A stretch of 44,503 bases of DNA from Chloroflexi bacterium HGW-Chloroflexi-10 (GCA_002840755.1 PHBZ01000047.1:1-44503), one strand, 5' to 3'. Counted from the stretch's first letter, positions 32,939 through 41,470 are shown. Made by a program: numbers and translations. The notes: generated from the letters alone by a model not told the origin.

Positions 32939-34085
32939 GCTTTAACCTCGGAGTACTTTTAATGATTTTAACGGCTTTTTCAAGGCCATCTTCGGCGCGA
33001 ATTTGTTCGCCCATACGGGCAGCCTGGTTATGCATATCTTCATTCTGTGCAGTATAGCGCATCGAGTCTGCCAGGCGACCGGCGTTCAGTTGTTTGAAGG
33101 GGATCGGTTGCGGCCCAACACCAAGCTGGTGGATCCGCCGACCCCAAAACGCCTGATCCCCGCCAAAGGGTACAATGACCGACGGGACTCCGGCGCGCAA
33201 GGCATCCGCGGTCGTTCCAACACCGCCATGATGGACCACGCAGCGCACTTGCGGGAAAAGCCAATCGTAAGGAATGTTTTCCACCCATAAAATCTCCGCT
33301 GACAGTGCGGTAGGTTGGAGGCCGCCCCAGCCCGCCACCAGAATGGCACGCTGTCCGGATCGTTTGACAGCTTCAAGGACCAGGTTGGTAGTATAGTCTG
33401 CATCCGTACCTGGCATACTGCCGAAGCCAATACATACCGGCGCTTCACCGGCATGGAGAAAATCCACCACCGTTTGTGGAGGCTGCCAGCCGGCAGGTCG
33501 GTCAAGATACCAGAAACCGGTCACGTGCGCAAAAGTGCCCCAATCCGCCGGGCGCGGGAGGAGTTTTTCGCTGAAGCAGAATAAATAGGTAGGGCGCGGT
33601 TCCTGAAACAGGCAGTTTGCATCAGGAAAGAATCGTCTGGTCATGCCCTCTGCCATACGGTGTGTAAATCGGTTGTAGACGCCACCCAATGGAAATTGCG
33701 GAAAAAGTGGGTAAGCGAATTTGGATGTGAGTAACCCCGGAATAGGCACCACGTAAAAGAAGGGGATCCCGTGCTCCCGCGCCAGTCGGCAGGAACTGAC
33801 ACCCAGAAAAGTAGATATAATTGCATCGGTATTTGTGTCACACGATTGCAGAATACGCGGACTCAAACTGGCGGCTAACTCGTAGATATTGGTGTGTCTG
33901 GCGATTTCGGCCTGCATATTGAGCCCAAGCGCAAGAAACGGAATTCCTGCATCATTAGCCAACCCGGCAAATTCATCCCCGGCCGTCAGGCGCACGCTAT
34001 GCCCTTTTTGCTGTAGATGTACGGCCAGAGCCGCCAGCGGTTGTACGTCACCACGCGAACCAATACCCAAGAGATCAACGCGCAT
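32928..34085 (-). CDS. UDP-glycosyltransferase, MurG/UGT (GT1-like) family
   Basis: The protein has 385 residues. It starts MRVDLLGIGSRGDVQPLAAL, with the N-terminal G-S-R-G-D-V-Q-P motif of sterol/hydrophobic-aglycone glycosyltransferases. The sugar-nucleotide-binding end is VVHHGGVGTTADALRAGVPS followed by VPFGGDQAFWG. Members glucosylate sterols, polyketides or antibiotics. The frame is open for 20 more codons, but the ATG at 34085 has GGGAGA 5 nt upstream and matches the family. It is the first gene of the UGT-SDR-kinase operon. The product is inferred to be a decorated hydrophobic small molecule or its inactivated form. Confidence 0.88.
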   Translation of the reverse strand: MRVDLLGIGSRGDVQPLAALAVHLQQKGHSVRLTAGDEFAGLANDAGIPFLALGLNMQAEIARHTNIYELAASLSPRILQSCDTNTDAIISTFLGVSSCRLAREHGIPFFYVVPIPGLLTSKFAYPLFPQFPLGGVYNRFTHRMAEGMTRRFFPDANCLFQEPRPTYLFCFSEKLLPRPADWGTFAHVTGFWYLDRPAGWQPPQTVVDFLHAGEAPVCIGFGSMPGTDADYTTNLVLEAVKRSGQRAILVAGWGGLQPTALSAEILWVENIPYDWLFPQVRCVVHHGGVGTTADALRAGVPSVIVPFGGDQAFWGRRIHQLGVGPQPIPFKQLNAGRLADSMRYTAQNEDMHNQAARMGEQIRAEDGLEKAVKIIKSTPRLKHGS

Positions 34086-34183
34086 TATATTCTCCCGTTT
34101 ATTAAAGGAAAAAGAATGGTTGAAAATACGCCTCCATAGGATCATATAACAAAGGGAAGCGTGTATTCTCTACCATGCTATTC

Positions 34184-34211
34184 ATTGTATCCAAATGTTT
34201 CTGGCTGGCAA
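34184..34211 (-). promoter_or_regulatory. Probable promoter of the UGT-SDR-kinase operon
   Basis: TTGCCA (34206-34211), 16 bp and TACAAT (34184-34189) lie about 99 bp before the UGT start on the minus strand. Confidence 0.5.
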
Positions 34212-34261
34212 GCGGTATTTTTGCAGCAGTTCAGTGGGGAATACGGATTGTAATGAATTGA

Positions 34262-34795
34262 TTAAGCCATTATTTTAATCACATAAGTGTTGGCGAGCCG
34301 GTCGTACAGCGTTTGATGACCGGGGCTGACCAGCAGACTGATTGCGTTGGCTCCGACCAGTATCCACACCAGAATGAACCCGAATGTGATGATGGGTGAG
34401 GTGGTTTGATCGGCAAAACTGATTTGCCAGATACAGGTATGCGCTAATTCCCATGGGATGAACTTGAGTGCGGTGCGGCTGATAGAGCGTTTTTTGCTCA
34501 GCCGCGTACCATCCGCACTGATAACCTGAAGGTGTCGCTTTCTTTTCCCCCAGGTAGCCTGCCAGGCTGAAGATTCGAAAAGAACAAAATAAAGGGAGAT
34601 AGGTACAGTGACAATGAAAAAGCCAGCGATTTGACCGGACACAGGGTTACCAAACACAACCTGCTGGAGTTCCGGGAAAGCCGCGCCGAGGGCCAGACCA
34701 AGCATAACCACTACACCCAGGTATATTGCAATGGGAAGGTAATCAAAGCCAAATGCCAATATTCTTGTCCATAAACCTGCATAAGCACGCATCAT
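34262..34795 (-). CDS. RDD family membrane protein
   Basis: The protein has 177 residues, with an Arg and Asp near the start (AGLWTRILAFGFDYLP) and a late HQTLYDRLANTYVI, giving the R-D-D pattern. Four hydrophobic segments lie at about 20-40, 55-75, 105-125 and 135-155. Some RDD proteins are Na+(Li+)/H+ antiporters; most are uncharacterised. Two ATG codons in tandem can start it. CGGAGA precedes them. Confidence 0.85.
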   Translation of the reverse strand: MMRAYAGLWTRILAFGFDYLPIAIYLGVVVMLGLALGAAFPELQQVVFGNPVSGQIAGFFIVTVPISLYFVLFESSAWQATWGKRKRHLQVISADGTRLSKKRSISRTALKFIPWELAHTCIWQISFADQTTSPIITFGFILVWILVGANAISLLVSPGHQTLYDRLANTYVIKIMA

Positions 34796-34860
34796 ATTTT
34801 CATTCTCCGTATTCAGAAAATTTACAAAACCGCATAATGGACAGGATAAAATTTCAGATT

Positions 34861-34895
34861 CATAAAAAACGCCCCAATTTGGGGCGTTTTTTATG
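34861..34895. terminator. Bidirectional intrinsic terminator
   Basis: CATAAAAAACGCCCC and GGGGCGTTTTTTATG form a perfect 15-bp stem with a 5-nt loop and U-tracts in both directions. It ends the serine-protease gene on the minus strand. Confidence 0.9.
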
Positions 34896-34916
34896 AATGA
34901 ATTTATTTCAGGTTAC

Positions 34917-36629
34917 TTACGGCACACCAATTTCAAGTGATTCAAACTCGACATTAATCGGTGCCACACCATAAGAAGAAACTCCAATACCAATCATTCC
35001 TTCCCTGAAAGAATTATCACGAATGGTATTGGTCTGTGTGCCATTGATCCACAGAGTAAGGTTGTTGCCCTCGCAGGAGAAGGTGTATTCATTGTACTCT
35101 TTACCCGTTCGAATTTTCGTCGAACCGCCACTTGTCAACATTGTGTAACCGTCGCCAGTATCTAAATCCCCATCAAATCTGAAGATATTATACAAGCCGT
35201 CACTGCCAATGTTGACTTCGTACCAGCCTTTCACGTCGTCATAACGACAGATGAGGCTGACACTGTTGGTGTTCTTGCCGCGGTTTTCTACCAGGGCATG
35301 TAAATACACATCATCGTAAATGTACTCTTCATAGATCAGATAAGCATAGGTGTCACTGCTGCCATCCGTTAGATCAAATTTCATCCGGCCTTCATCAAAA
35401 TAGATATCGGCAAAAGTCTCATCACCATAGGTTAAGAACCAGGTCCACCAATCGGAATATTCATCAAATTCTTCCAAACGGAAAGGTTCACTTTCGCCTG
35501 TGGTGGTCGTACCGCCGTCATCCGTCACAACATCGGCAAGGCCGGCATATCCGGTTACTTCCAAATCGTCGCTGTTCAGGGTTCCTTCTAAAATTTCATC
35601 TGTACCGTAACGATAAACCACTACCTTGATCGGATCGGTTGTATCATGACCGCGCAGGATATCGCAATATTCTTTCATGGTCCCATCCAAAGCGACCAGG
35701 ATATCTTCCACTTCATGGATGATGTCACCCGGTTCGATGCCGGCTTTGTCTGCAATACCACCGGTGGTGGTTGATTCGACCCAGATACCCGGATACTCTC
35801 CATTGGGGCCAAATACAATGGCACTGCCGGACATGCCTAAGGATGCGATATTTTGTTTGTCTTTCAATTTGTTCACAATCGGAATGGCCAGATCGGTGGG
35901 GATAGCAAATTGCTGATCCACAGAGGCGCGCGACATGTAGTTGACACCAACCACTTTGCCTTCGGTCGTTACCAATGGACCGCCCGAGTTTCCGCCATTG
36001 ATCTTGGCATCATGACCATAGATATAGGACAGTGACGACCAATAGGTCTGACCATCGGCATTGGTTTTGGATACAATTCCTTTAGTCAGGTTGTATTCCG
36101 GTTCTACCAATGGGAAGCCGGCCGCATACACATCTAAACCGGTCTTTACAGTCCCATCGTACCATTCCAAATAGGGAAAATCGTCACCTTCTACCTGTAC
36201 TACTGCCAGGTCAGCACATTCGGAGGTGCCCAAAACACGGATCGTGCGTGGTTCGCTTTCACCGTTGACGTAGGCTTTGAGTAAAGCAGCACCAGCCACT
36301 ACATGATTATTGGTGACGCCAATCCCGGATGAGTCGATGAAGAATCCCGTTCCGCCCCACTCCGCATTCAGAATTTCACCCTGTTCCACATCGTTAATCG
36401 TGCCGGTTCCAATGATCTGGAAAACCGCTCCCTGAACATCATCGATATTATCCACAGCACCAGAAACGGGCTCAGGAGTATCTACCGGTTCCACAACCAC
36501 GGGAGTTTCCACGGCAGGAGCCGTTGTTGGTTGGTCGGGTACATCGGTTGGCGTATTACCACCTGTCAGGTTACAGGCTAATGTAGCCAACATCAAAATT
36601 AAAATGGGAATTAATAATTTACCTTTCAT
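34917..36629 (-). CDS. Lipoprotein S1C trypsin-like serine protease with PDZ and C-terminal lectin-like domain
   Basis: The protein has 570 residues. A lipoprotein signal ends LATLAC with Cys19 as the lipidation site. A Thr/Pro/Val-rich linker spans about 22-58. The protease domain has His109 (VTNNHVVAG), Asp140 (ECADLAVV) and Ser215 (NGGNSGGPL). A PDZ domain lies at about 285-365 (GGIADKAGIEPGDIIHEVED). The C-terminal part (about 400-570) looks like a concanavalin/laminin-G-type beta-sandwich (FSCEGNNLTLWINGTQTNTI). The ATG at 36629 has GGAGGA 3 nt upstream. DegP-like quality control or surface-protein processing is likely; the lectin-like domain suggests glycan binding. Confidence 0.9.
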   Translation of the reverse strand: MKGKLLIPILILMLATLACNLTGGNTPTDVPDQPTTAPAVETPVVVEPVDTPEPVSGAVDNIDDVQGAVFQIIGTGTINDVEQGEILNAEWGGTGFFIDSSGIGVTNNHVVAGAALLKAYVNGESEPRTIRVLGTSECADLAVVQVEGDDFPYLEWYDGTVKTGLDVYAAGFPLVEPEYNLTKGIVSKTNADGQTYWSSLSYIYGHDAKINGGNSGGPLVTTEGKVVGVNYMSRASVDQQFAIPTDLAIPIVNKLKDKQNIASLGMSGSAIVFGPNGEYPGIWVESTTTGGIADKAGIEPGDIIHEVEDILVALDGTMKEYCDILRGHDTTDPIKVVVYRYGTDEILEGTLNSDDLEVTGYAGLADVVTDDGGTTTTGESEPFRLEEFDEYSDWWTWFLTYGDETFADIYFDEGRMKFDLTDGSSDTYAYLIYEEYIYDDVYLHALVENRGKNTNSVSLICRYDDVKGWYEVNIGSDGLYNIFRFDGDLDTGDGYTMLTSGGSTKIRTGKEYNEYTFSCEGNNLTLWINGTQTNTIRDNSFREGMIGIGVSSYGVAPINVEFESLEIGVP

Positions 36630-36663
36630 TACTCCTCCAAAGCAATATGTATTTAATGATAGC

Positions 36664-36692
36664 ATGCCAGCCGAATAATTACTTGCTGGCAT
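36664..36692 (-). other. Hairpin in the 5' leader of the protease gene
   Basis: ATGCCAGC and GCTGGCAT are 8-bp arms around a 13-nt loop, about 10 nt after the predicted transcription start and 35 nt before the start codon. It may stabilise the mRNA or bind a regulator. Confidence 0.45.
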
Positions 36693-36701
36693 TGTTTTAT
36701 G

Positions 36702-36730
36702 ACTGTAATAGAATAATGCAGTAAAGTCAA
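36702..36730 (-). promoter_or_regulatory. Promoter of the protease gene
   Basis: TTGACT (36725-36730), exactly 17 bp and TACAGT (36702-36707) form a sigma-70-type promoter, nearly the same as those of pheA and the toxin-antitoxin pair. Confidence 0.75.
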
Positions 36731-36865
36731 GAAAATTAACCTAAAAAAACCTACAAACCATATACGAAAAAGATTGGAATTTTGCGTATAAAAATTTCTT
36801 TCCACCGGATGCTCCCATTGCATCATGAGACAACTTTTCGCTGATTTTACCTGCGGCTTCTCTAA

Positions 36866-36902
36866 AAAACCACCGGCGTGAGGGGGTCACGCCGGTTTTT
36901 TA
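36866..36902. terminator. Terminator hairpin downstream of the secreted Ig-like gene
   Basis: CCGGCGTGA (36873-36881) and TCACGCCGG (36887-36895) form a 9-bp stem with a GGGGG loop, flanked by A6 and T6 so that it can work in both directions. Confidence 0.8.
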
Positions 36903-37018
36903 TCCGATTGAGGGGGTCAACCGGAATACTATAATTATAGTATATATACTAAAAAATGAAAGCGAAATGAAGGGTTAATTTTCCGACTTGATTAACCAAT
37001 TCATCATTCCTCGGCAAC
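36903..37018. repeat. Direct repeat and 18-bp palindrome in the intergenic region
   Basis: TGAGGGGGTCA occurs at 36879-36889 (in the terminator loop) and again at 36909-36919. A perfect palindrome ATACTATAATTATAGTAT follows at 36926-36943. No gene is seen; the function is unknown. Confidence 0.5.
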
Positions 37019-38254
37019 TTACCGTAGAAGCATTGGAAGGAAAATATAATACGGGTTGGCGGTAACTATGAGGGTGAAAGCCGATATCGTGATCCCACCC
37101 TGTCCGTCATCTGCTGTCACCGCAATCACATAGCTGCCGGCATCAGCATTGACCGGCATTCCGCTGAACCTGCCTGTAGCTGCGTCAAAGTGCAGCCATA
37201 CAGGCAGGTTTGCGCCATTTGCAAGTTTCGCTGTATAGGAAAGTGTATCACCTTCCACATCAGTGAAAGCAGGAATGACATACACCCCTGCAGTTCGTGC
37301 CAGCCATCCCTCGTCAGCAATCACCGCTGCCTCAGGTGCATCATTTTCTGCTATGACGAAAATAGTGATCGTCGCCACATTGGAATCTGCCAGACCGTCA
37401 TTCACTTTAAAAGTAAGAATGTCATCACCATAATAGTTTTCATGTGGCGTATACGTTAGATTGGGGGCTGTGCCGCTCAGCGCACCATGTGTGGGTGGGG
37501 TTACGATTGTATAACTCAAGGTGCCGCCGTCTACATCCGCCGCAATCGTGGTGAAACTTGCCTCTGTGTCTTCTGCTGTAATCAGCGGTTCATTTTGAGC
37601 AACAGGCACGCTGTTAGTTTTGAGAATTCGCACGTCATCCACATTCCAGGAGCTGACAATATATGCACCATTAGCACTTACCATGTGTCCAAAACGGACT
37701 CGCAAGTTCGCGTTTTTATACGCGGTAATATCATGTGTGATTTTTACCCAACTAAAATCTTCAATTCCGGGTGATCCCGCACTCTGCCAGATTTCTACCC
37801 AACTGGAACCATTGTAAACCTCAATGCTATTATTCATATAAGGATCAGTATCACTGTTCAGCCAGCGGTAAAACTCCAGCGTTAATGGTCCCGTTACGGA
37901 ACTGGTATTAATCACCGGGCTGGTCAGATAGTAGTAGCCATGCAGGCTGTCTAAAGCATTTCCGCCAATCACTACCCCGGCCACACCATTGTCTTCAGTA
38001 GTAGGGGTGTGATCGTTGGCGGGGTCCGGATTACCAAATGTATCAGCGCTGGATTCCGTTGCTGGGCCAAATTGCCACTCGTTGCCCAGTGCCCATCCGG
38101 CAGAATTATCCGAAAAATCTTCAACAAATAGTTCCCCATTTACCAGATTGCGAAACGGTTGTGCACTGACCTCTTTACTGCCTGGCTTACACAGTTGCAT
38201 CCCAAATATGAACAAGAATATTAATGATATCCAACTCAAAGAACGGTGTTTCAT
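37019..38254 (-). CDS. Secreted protein with jelly-roll, Ig/cadherin-like and putative-Ig (He_PIG) domains
   Basis: The protein has 411 residues. A signal peptide lies at about 1-32 (ISLIFLFIFGMQL). Residues about 40-215 form a beta-sandwich with NNSIEVYNGSSWVEIW and NVDDVRIL, as in MAM/concanavalin-like domains. Residues about 220-305 are a Big_9/cadherin-like domain (LTYTPHENYYGDDILTFKVN). Residues about 310-400 match the dystroglycan-type/He_PIG pattern (VWLHFDAATGRFSGMPVNAD). The last residues YYIFLPMLLR form a short hydrophobic tail with a terminal Arg, possibly a sorting signal. The ATG at 38254 follows GGAGGAAAACC. The role is probably adhesion or surface binding. Confidence 0.85.
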   Translation of the reverse strand: MKHRSLSWISLIFLFIFGMQLCKPGSKEVSAQPFRNLVNGELFVEDFSDNSAGWALGNEWQFGPATESSADTFGNPDPANDHTPTTEDNGVAGVVIGGNALDSLHGYYYLTSPVINTSSVTGPLTLEFYRWLNSDTDPYMNNSIEVYNGSSWVEIWQSAGSPGIEDFSWVKITHDITAYKNANLRVRFGHMVSANGAYIVSSWNVDDVRILKTNSVPVAQNEPLITAEDTEASFTTIAADVDGGTLSYTIVTPPTHGALSGTAPNLTYTPHENYYGDDILTFKVNDGLADSNVATITIFVIAENDAPEAAVIADEGWLARTAGVYVIPAFTDVEGDTLSYTAKLANGANLPVWLHFDAATGRFSGMPVNADAGSYVIAVTADDGQGGITISAFTLIVTANPYYIFLPMLLR

Positions 38255-38349
38255 GGTTTTCCTCCAAACAGCTTGGCAGTATAAAAGAATAGATTGAAAT
38301 TTTAGCATTAGATAAAATTCGGATTGCGTAAGTTATTCCTAAAGATAAT

Positions 38350-38363
38350 TAACAAATTTGTTA
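38350..38363. repeat. 14-bp palindrome in the divergent region
   Basis: TAACAAATTTGTTA is a perfect dyad in the region between the secreted-protein gene and the ABC operon (38255-38492). A TATAAT at 38418-38423 (plus) is the best -10 box for the ABC operon but lacks a good -35. Confidence 0.4.
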
Positions 38364-38492
38364 GATTCTTTGTTGGTGTGGTTGTGGTATCTGTCCATTA
38401 CCCTTCACTTCTGGTTGTATAATGAGAGCTTGACGGTTTTGCTGTATTTCATTGGCGCCCGTTAAAACATAACTGGTATAGGAGAGTTCACT

Positions 38493-39140
38493 TTGGTGGA
38501 ACGTCTTATCGCTGACCAATTAAGTAAAAAATACGATTCCGTTATGGTGCTTGAGCCGGCCTCGTTTATCCTCAATGCCGGCGAAATCACCATCCTGGCC
38601 GGCCCGAACGGCTCAGGGAAAACCACACTGCTTTCCTGCCTCTCCGGTCTGGTGCATCCCAGCAGCGGAACGGTCACCGTCTGCGGATATGACCTCTATC
38701 GCGACGAAGTCGAGGTGCGCCGGCGTATGGTCTATGTTCCGGATGTGCCCCGTTTTTACCTGGAACTGACCGCCTGGGAACATCTGCGATTTATCGCCCT
38801 GGCCAACAACTGTGCAGCAGGCTTTGAGCAGCGTGCCGGGGACCTGTTAACCAAACTGGGTCTCTGGGAAGCGCGTGATCTCTTCCCGCATCATTTCTCA
38901 CGCGGTATGCGCCTTAAATTGGGTCTGGCATTGGCTCTGATCCGTCCGTTTGAGGCCCTGCTTCTGGATGAACCTACCTCCGCGCTGGATGTGGAAGGGG
39001 TGGAAATCCTGATCAGCGAATTACGCCGGTTACGGGAAACGGGCGCTGCCATTCTGCTCTCCACCCACGATACAGACCTCATCGAAAAGTTGGGCGACCG
39101 CCGCATATCGATCCGCCAGGGATCGATAGAGGTGACATAA
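38493..39140 (+). CDS. ABC transporter ATP-binding protein
   Basis: The protein has 215 residues. Walker A is AGPNGSGKTTLLS (about 36-48), the Q-loop region VYVPDVPRFY, the signature a degenerate FSRGMRLKLGLAL in place of LSGGQ, Walker B ALLLDEPTSALD, and the H-loop LLSTHDTD. It powers the permease encoded next. The start is TTG (38493) or the adjoining GTG; AGGAGA lies 7-8 nt before the TTG. Its TAA overlaps the permease ATG as TAATG, so the two are coupled. This is an ABC-2-like exporter; the cargo is unknown. Confidence 0.93.
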   Translation: MVERLIADQLSKKYDSVMVLEPASFILNAGEITILAGPNGSGKTTLLSCLSGLVHPSSGTVTVCGYDLYRDEVEVRRRMVYVPDVPRFYLELTAWEHLRFIALANNCAAGFEQRAGDLLTKLGLWEARDLFPHHFSRGMRLKLGLALALIRPFEALLLDEPTSALDVEGVEILISELRRLRETGAAILLSTHDTDLIEKLGDRRISIRQGSIEVT

Positions 39141-40240
39141 TGTTGAAAGCATTGCATTGGCTGCGCTCCCGTCAGGAAGAGCGCGAATTGGCTTATTGGT
39201 TTGCATTGGTGTTTTACGATCATCGCGACCGTTCTTTTAATAACCGGGCTTATTTTTTCTACCTGGTCTTGTTTTTTGCTGTCTGGTTTTTTATGTTACT
39301 GATCTTTATTGCCAGCGGTGGTGTTCAGCTCCTGGAAATGCTCGTTCCCGGACAACCACAACGCGCCGCTGTCATCTGCACGGTAGTTCTCTTGGCGTTG
39401 TGGTTTATTGTCAGTTTGCGCACATCGTTAAAACGCAGTCCGTTGATGCTGTCCGAAGAAGATGCCTATCTGCTGTGCCAGACACCCCTTCCCCGTGGAC
39501 TGCTAGTACTGCGCTGGGTGTGGATGCCCTGGTTCAAAAACGCTATTCCCGTCTGGCTGGCAACCATTGTGCTGGGTTTCTCCCTCGCAGAGATTTTCCT
39601 GCCTGGTGATGCCGCTGTCGATAATCTCCCCGTCTACCTGGGTTATGGCTTGCGTGCCTGGGTTTGCGTATTGCCCATCCACCTCGGCTTATTTGCCTTC
39701 CAATGGCTGGCTGGTATATTGCGTCTGCAAAAAAATACCATCCGCCGCTGGCTGCATTTACCCTTTCTGGGTGGGGTGCTGGTTTTCTTTTATCTGCTGC
39801 TGACGTCTTTAATGGAAACAACCCTTCCGCTTTCCCAGATCTTGCGGAGCATCTTTAACACGTTGGCTTTTCCGCTGCACAGCGGCTTTAGGCAGGGCAG
39901 CCTGCTATCTCCTGTGATTATTGGTCTTGTTTTCGCTCTAAGTATGCTGGCGCTGCTCTATCTGGCTGCCCGCGATTTTAACCTTACCCGTGCCGCCCAG
40001 GAAACTCAAACTTTAAACCTTGTTCAGGATTTGCAGCGCTATGGCTTTACGGATTCAGCCAAGCAAATTCAGCAGCAGCAGCGCCTGGGAGCAGGCAGAA
40101 AAACCGTGCGCCTGCCTGCCTATCCCGGACCAGCCGCTTTGTTGTGGAAGGACATCTTGCAATCAAGGCGTTCATTACGTTTACCGGATATTATTAATTG
40201 TTTGGCTTTATACTGGCTTTTGCCCTTTTGCCGGATTTAA
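39140..40240 (+). CDS. ABC exporter permease, N-terminal part (frameshifted)
   Basis: The protein has 366 residues as read. A polar N-terminus (LRSRQEERELAYWFALVFYD) is followed by about six membrane segments between residues 38 and 285. A soluble stretch ends QSRRSLRLPDIIN, after which the frame gives an abnormal tail CLALYWLLPFCRI and stops. The next frame continues at once with FGFILAFALLPDLNSRALVL, a natural membrane segment. A single -1 shift near 40196-40201 would join the two parts into one permease of about 536 residues. Either the gene is mutated, the base call is wrong, or the shift is programmed. Confidence 0.8.
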   Translation: MLKALHWLRSRQEERELAYWFALVFYDHRDRSFNNRAYFFYLVLFFAVWFFMLLIFIASGGVQLLEMLVPGQPQRAAVICTVVLLALWFIVSLRTSLKRSPLMLSEEDAYLLCQTPLPRGLLVLRWVWMPWFKNAIPVWLATIVLGFSLAEIFLPGDAAVDNLPVYLGYGLRAWVCVLPIHLGLFAFQWLAGILRLQKNTIRRWLHLPFLGGVLVFFYLLLTSLMETTLPLSQILRSIFNTLAFPLHSGFRQGSLLSPVIIGLVFALSMLALLYLAARDFNLTRAAQETQTLNLVQDLQRYGFTDSAKQIQQQQRLGAGRKTVRLPAYPGPAALLWKDILQSRRSLRLPDIINCLALYWLLPFCRI

Positions 40241-40746
40241 ACAGCCGTGCCCTGGTCCTGGTTCTATGGACGCTTCAGATCGGCAAATCCTCTGTGGTAC
40301 GCCTGCGCGACGATCTGGCTCACTGGGTTTTGGTGCGCCAGCTGCCCTTTTCACGCAAGCAGCTCCTGCTGATGAACCTGGGGCTGACCTATCTGCTCCA
40401 GACAGCTATCAGTTTGGCTGGACTGTTGGCTGCGGCAGTGTTGTTTGCTGCCCCTGTTAGCAGTTGGGTGCTTTTGCTGCCCGCAATTGTGGCCGTCATT
40501 AGCCTTTTTTCTGGCTTTGACGTTATCCGCCATTCGCGCAGCAGCCTTTTATTAAATGGCAATGTACCGCAGATCAGCGCAGTCGGCATTATCCTGGGCA
40601 TGATTTGCGCAGCTATCCCCATCCTGCTCGCGACCTTTATTCCCGGTCCTGTTGGGCTGCTGTATGCTGTAGCGTCCGGGATCCTGCTCGCTATGCTGGC
40701 CTACTCCATGGCTGTCCAATCTTTTTCAAATATCGATAACGGCTAA
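40198..40746 (+). CDS. ABC exporter permease, C-terminal part (frameshifted)
   Basis: The reading frame encodes 182 residues from a TTG directly behind a TAA in its own frame, without a ribosome site, so independent translation is doubtful. Five hydrophobic segments are present (FGFILAFALLPDL, LLMNLGLTYLLQTAISLAG, LLAAAVLFAAPVSSWVLLL, VGIILGMICAAIPILLATFI, LLYAVASGILLAMLAYSMAV). It is best read as the continuation of the permease that starts at 39140. Confidence 0.75.
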   Translation: MFGFILAFALLPDLNSRALVLVLWTLQIGKSSVVRLRDDLAHWVLVRQLPFSRKQLLLMNLGLTYLLQTAISLAGLLAAAVLFAAPVSSWVLLLPAIVAVISLFSGFDVIRHSRSSLLLNGNVPQISAVGIILGMICAAIPILLATFIPGPVGLLYAVASGILLAMLAYSMAVQSFSNIDNG

Positions 40747-40770
40747 CCATTCCCTTCTATTGAGGCATTT

Positions 40771-41439
40771 ATGATTTTCCAAACCTCCCGTCTTTTTACT
40801 GCTTCATTGGCACATAAAGTTGGCTTTTTCTCGGCGATTTTCAATACCATGGGTGGCATTATCTATTTCTTTGCGATCCTGACATCTATCTTAACCGGTC
40901 ATTTTAACTTTCCGCCCGGTGAAGGATTGCAATTGTTTGGTGGAATTATCAGCCTGATCTTCTGCCCGGTTATTGTCAGTATGATGGCCGGTTTGCACAC
41001 GATCACCCCAACCCCAAAGAAAGTACTTAGCCAGATCAGCCTGGGTTTTTCGCTGCTGTTTGCTCTGGCGGTGAGTATCAACCGCTTTAGCCAGATTGGT
41101 GTCGTGCGCCAGGCAGTCATGGCCGGTAAAGTGGAGGGGATTTCCTGGTTTATAGCTTACGGAGATTATTCAATTTTCTTAGGTCTGGAATATCTGGGTT
41201 GGGCCTGGTTTTTAGGGTTGGCTATGCTCTTTGCTGCCCCGCTTTTTTCTGGAAGCAGGCTAAATTTATGGATCTGCTGGCTTATGTTGCTATATGCCGC
41301 CTTGGGATTACTAAGCTCGGTTGGTTTTTTACTCGGCAACTGGTTATCCATTTTGGGCTTTGTTGCCTGGGGTATTGTGCTTTTCGTCATCACCGGTCTA
41401 TTGGCTGTATTTTTTTATCATCCTACCCTGGAAAAATAA
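40771..41439 (+). CDS. Polytopic membrane protein of the ABC operon, unknown family
   Basis: The protein has 222 residues and six or seven hydrophobic segments, including GFFSAIFNTMGGIIYFFAIL and LFGGIISLIFCPVIVSMMAG. I recognise no family. It starts 24 bp after the permease, with TGAGG 5 nt before the ATG, so it is probably the third gene of the operon. It may be an accessory subunit, but the sequence does not prove it. Confidence 0.75.
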   Translation: MIFQTSRLFTASLAHKVGFFSAIFNTMGGIIYFFAILTSILTGHFNFPPGEGLQLFGGIISLIFCPVIVSMMAGLHTITPTPKKVLSQISLGFSLLFALAVSINRFSQIGVVRQAVMAGKVEGISWFIAYGDYSIFLGLEYLGWAWFLGLAMLFAAPLFSGSRLNLWICWLMLLYAALGLLSSVGFLLGNWLSILGFVAWGIVLFVITGLLAVFFYHPTLEK

Positions 41440-41470
41440 ACATACCAGGTCGTTGATGCAATCCCTGTCT

